From an uncultured Bacteroidales bacterium (GTDB taxonomy: Bacteria > Bacteroidota > Bacteroidia > Bacteroidales > UBA4417), in NCBI GenBank assembly GCA_903879715.1, contig CAIRMR010000066.1, positions 1-42,792 of the forward strand: DNA of 42,792 nt. The letters are read 5' to 3'. The stretch's first letter is position 1; each line of letters opens with the position of its first letter. Below the pieces are notes generated by a model that was not told the origin of the DNA, ran no database searches, and saw only the letters and a program-made list of their open reading frames with translations. The position numbers and the translations under genes are program-made. Below are positions 41,403 to 42,792 of this stretch, one piece after another.

Positions 41403-41789
41403 TTAACGCTTGCTGAACTGGAAGCGTTTACGAGCTTTTTTCTGTCCGAATTTTTTACGTTCAACCATACGTGGGTCGCGACGCATCAGGCCTTCAGCCT
41501 TCAGAGCAGGACGACGTGTAGGGTCGAGTTCGCAGAGAATACGTGAAATACCGAGCCTCAATGCTCCGGCCTGGCCAGTAATGCCACCACCGTCGAGGTT
41601 AGCAGTTACATCGTAAGTTCCAACCGTAGCTGAAATTTCGAATGCCTGCAGAACAGTATTCTGTAAAATTGCGGTTGGGAAATATTCTTTAAAGTCACGT
41701 CCGTTAACGGTGATTACACCAGTACCTTCTTTGATGTAAACACGTGCAACAGCACATTTACGCCTACCAATAGCATTCGTAGTCTCCAT
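41403..41789 (-). CDS. rpsI: 30S ribosomal protein S9
   Basis: A 128-residue S9. The N-terminal [20 protein letters not shown], the central [19 protein letters not shown] and the C-terminal [12 protein letters not shown] are all present. The very end is the basic tail that reaches the P-site tRNA. It follows rplM by only 5 bases, the standard pairing of these two genes. Confidence 0.98.
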   Translation of the reverse strand: METTNAIGRRKCAVARVYIKEGTGVITVNGRDFKEYFPTAILQNTVLQAFEISATVGTYDVTANLDGGGITGQAGALRLGISRILCELDPTRRPALKAEGLMRRDPRMVERKKFGQKKARKRFQFSKR

Positions 41790-41794
41790 TGTAT

Positions 41795-42250
41795 TTATTT
41801 AATTTCGTTAATGTTAATCTTTTTTGGCTGTTGAGCTTCGTGTGTGTGTTCAGCACCGGCGAAAACGCGCAGGTTGCGGAATAATTCAGCACCAAGCTTG
41901 GTTTTAGGAAGCATACCACGTACGGCTTCTTCAACTACGTAAGTAGGTTTCTTATTCAGCATGATCCTGGGGGTATTTATTTTCTGCCCGCCTGGATGTC
42001 CTGAATAATGAACATACTCTTTATCGTTCATCTTTTTACCTGTAAGACGGATCTTTTCGGCGTTGATAATAATGACATTGTCACCACAATCGAGATGAGG
42101 AGTATAGTTGGTTTTCGTTTTACCGCGAAGAATCCTGGCAACTTGTGTTGCCATACGGCCCAGAATTTCGTTTTCGGCATCAACCAAAACCCATTCCTTT
42201 TTGATATCGGCGGCTTTTGGAGTGACTGATTTGTAACTTAATGTGTTCAT
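41795..42250 (-). CDS. rplM: 50S ribosomal protein L13
   Basis: A 151-residue L13, first gene of the operon. The ATG at 42250 ([11 protein letters not shown]) was chosen; one at 42277 would add 9 residues and shorten the leader. Family segments [25 protein letters not shown], the [12 protein letters not shown] block and [10 protein letters not shown] are intact. Transcription is probably from tandem vegetative promoters at 42307-42337 and 42413-42445. Confidence 0.97.
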   Translation of the reverse strand: MNTLSYKSVTPKAADIKKEWVLVDAENEILGRMATQVARILRGKTKTNYTPHLDCGDNVIIINAEKIRLTGKKMNDKEYVHYSGHPGGQKINTPRIMLNKKPTYVVEEAVRGMLPKTKLGAELFRNLRVFAGAEHTHEAQQPKKININEIK

Positions 42251-42306
42251 CGTCCTGAGTAATATGCTGTTAATCAAATAATCCCTGATCGGTATAAAAA
42301 GGGGTG

Positions 42307-42337
42307 CAAAGGTATTATTATAATTTGAAATTCCAAA
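42307..42337 (-). promoter_or_regulatory. Vegetative promoter P1 of the rplM operon
   Basis: On the minus strand, TTTG (42337-42334), a 19-base spacer and TACCTTTG (42314-42307) match the Bacteroidota TTTG / TAnnTTTG promoter exactly. The predicted start is around 42300, giving a leader of about 50 bases to the rplM ATG. Confidence 0.85.
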
Positions 42338-42412
42338 GACTTATTCACAATATTTTGTTGATTACTTTTATGCAACCCGTGAAGTGTCGTTTGAGTTTCA
42401 AAAATGAGAGTG

Positions 42413-42445
42413 CAAAAGTAGTTAAAAATGCATTAGAAATACAAA
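42413..42445 (-). promoter_or_regulatory. Second upstream promoter P2 of the rplM operon
   Basis: On the minus strand, TTTG (42445-42442), a 21-base spacer and TACTTTTG (42420-42413) again fit the consensus. It lies about 106 bases upstream of P1, which would give tandem promoters for a heavily expressed operon. Confidence 0.65.
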
Positions 42446-42792
42446 ATACTTACGGATTAAAATTCAATCCCTAAATATTTGGCTTACTGACAATTTAAGC
42501 CGGGCACAGATACGGATATCATTACATAAATTTCAAAATTCCAAGTTCCAAATTCCAAGTCTCAAATTCCAAAAGAGAAACATTTAGCATCTGATCTTTT
42601 AATTTATTCGCTCCTTGCTTATTTTAAATGAGCTCACTTCGGCAAGCGTTCGGCTGAGCTCACGCCGAAGTCTCAGTGCATCGCATGAGATCGCTATGCT
42701 AAGTTGATGTTTTTTCTGGCACAATATTTCAGGAAGGAATTAAAAACATTGTAACTAATCAGTTTGTCTAAAGTATTGAATAACAAATATAT
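42446..42792. other. Right-edge noncoding stretch with dispersed and inverted repeats
   Basis: No convincing gene is present. At 42533-42579 lies an AAATTCCAAG-rich dispersed repeat related to that at 8512-8545. At 42630-42690 there are overlapping inverted repeats: GAGCTCA (42630-42636) with TGAGCTC (42655-42661), ACTTCGGC (42636-42643) with GCCGAAGT (42664-42671), and the imperfect palindrome TCTCAGTGCATCGCATGAGA (42671-42690). The cluster is far more G/C-rich than its flanks. It could be a remnant of a mobile element or an intergenic structured repeat. Confidence 0.5.

Overview
The window looks like a chromosomal segment of a Bacteroidota member, probably an uncultured Bacteroidales or Marinilabiliales-type lineage. 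Four things point there: a secreted protein with a type IX secretion sorting domain (YPNPF motif), promoters of the TTTG / TAnnTTTG type, a dcw cluster in the Bacteroidota order with a PASTA-bearing FtsI and an FtsL-like protein, and an adjacent acyltransferase pair resembling the glycine-lipid genes glsA and glsB. No tRNA, rRNA, CRISPR array or intact transposase was found.

Layout. 1-3311 (minus): two tandem copies of an ECF sigma factor plus a membrane anti-sigma-like protein with TPRs, each operon with its own terminator. 3707-8416 (plus): a secreted protein with dockerin-like, cohesin-like and type IX sorting domains, then a large lipoprotein with TPRs and a CHAT (caspase-like) domain. 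8618-14252: mutS2, a lipoprotein thioredoxin, a YjbR-family protein (minus), and an acyl-CoA carboxylase carboxyltransferase with its biotin carrier. 14388-16902 (minus): a three-gene operon of two acyltransferases and engB. 17130-33188 (plus): the cell-wall and division cluster mraZ-rsmH-ftsL-ftsI-murE-mraY-murD-ftsW-murG-murC-ftsQ-ftsA-ftsZ-yqeY. It is headed by a clear MraZ operator and closed by a terminator. 33736-39254 is accessory: an overlapping ATP-grasp / 2-hydroxyacid dehydrogenase pair, a 21-bp tandem repeat array, a protein of unknown function, a HEPN-like protein bracketed by 14-bp direct repeats, and an orphan membrane protein. 39449-42250 (minus): the ribosomal operon rplM-rpsI-rpsB-tsf with tandem vegetative promoters.

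How it works together. The centre builds peptidoglycan precursors (MurE, MurD, MurC, MraY, MurG), polymerises them (FtsW, FtsI) and assembles the division ring (FtsQ, FtsA, FtsZ), with MraZ as the likely repressor of its own operon. The left end is the best candidate for an undescribed system. Two near-identical sigma/anti-sigma switches lie beside a secreted cohesin/dockerin protein and a membrane-anchored TPR-CHAT protease, and promoter-like motifs resembling one another occur ahead of these genes. That would fit a protease-controlled envelope-stress circuit, but the link is inferred. Other leads are the ATP-grasp / dehydrogenase pair, the HEPN-like cassette, the 21-bp array and a hairpin in the rpsB leader.
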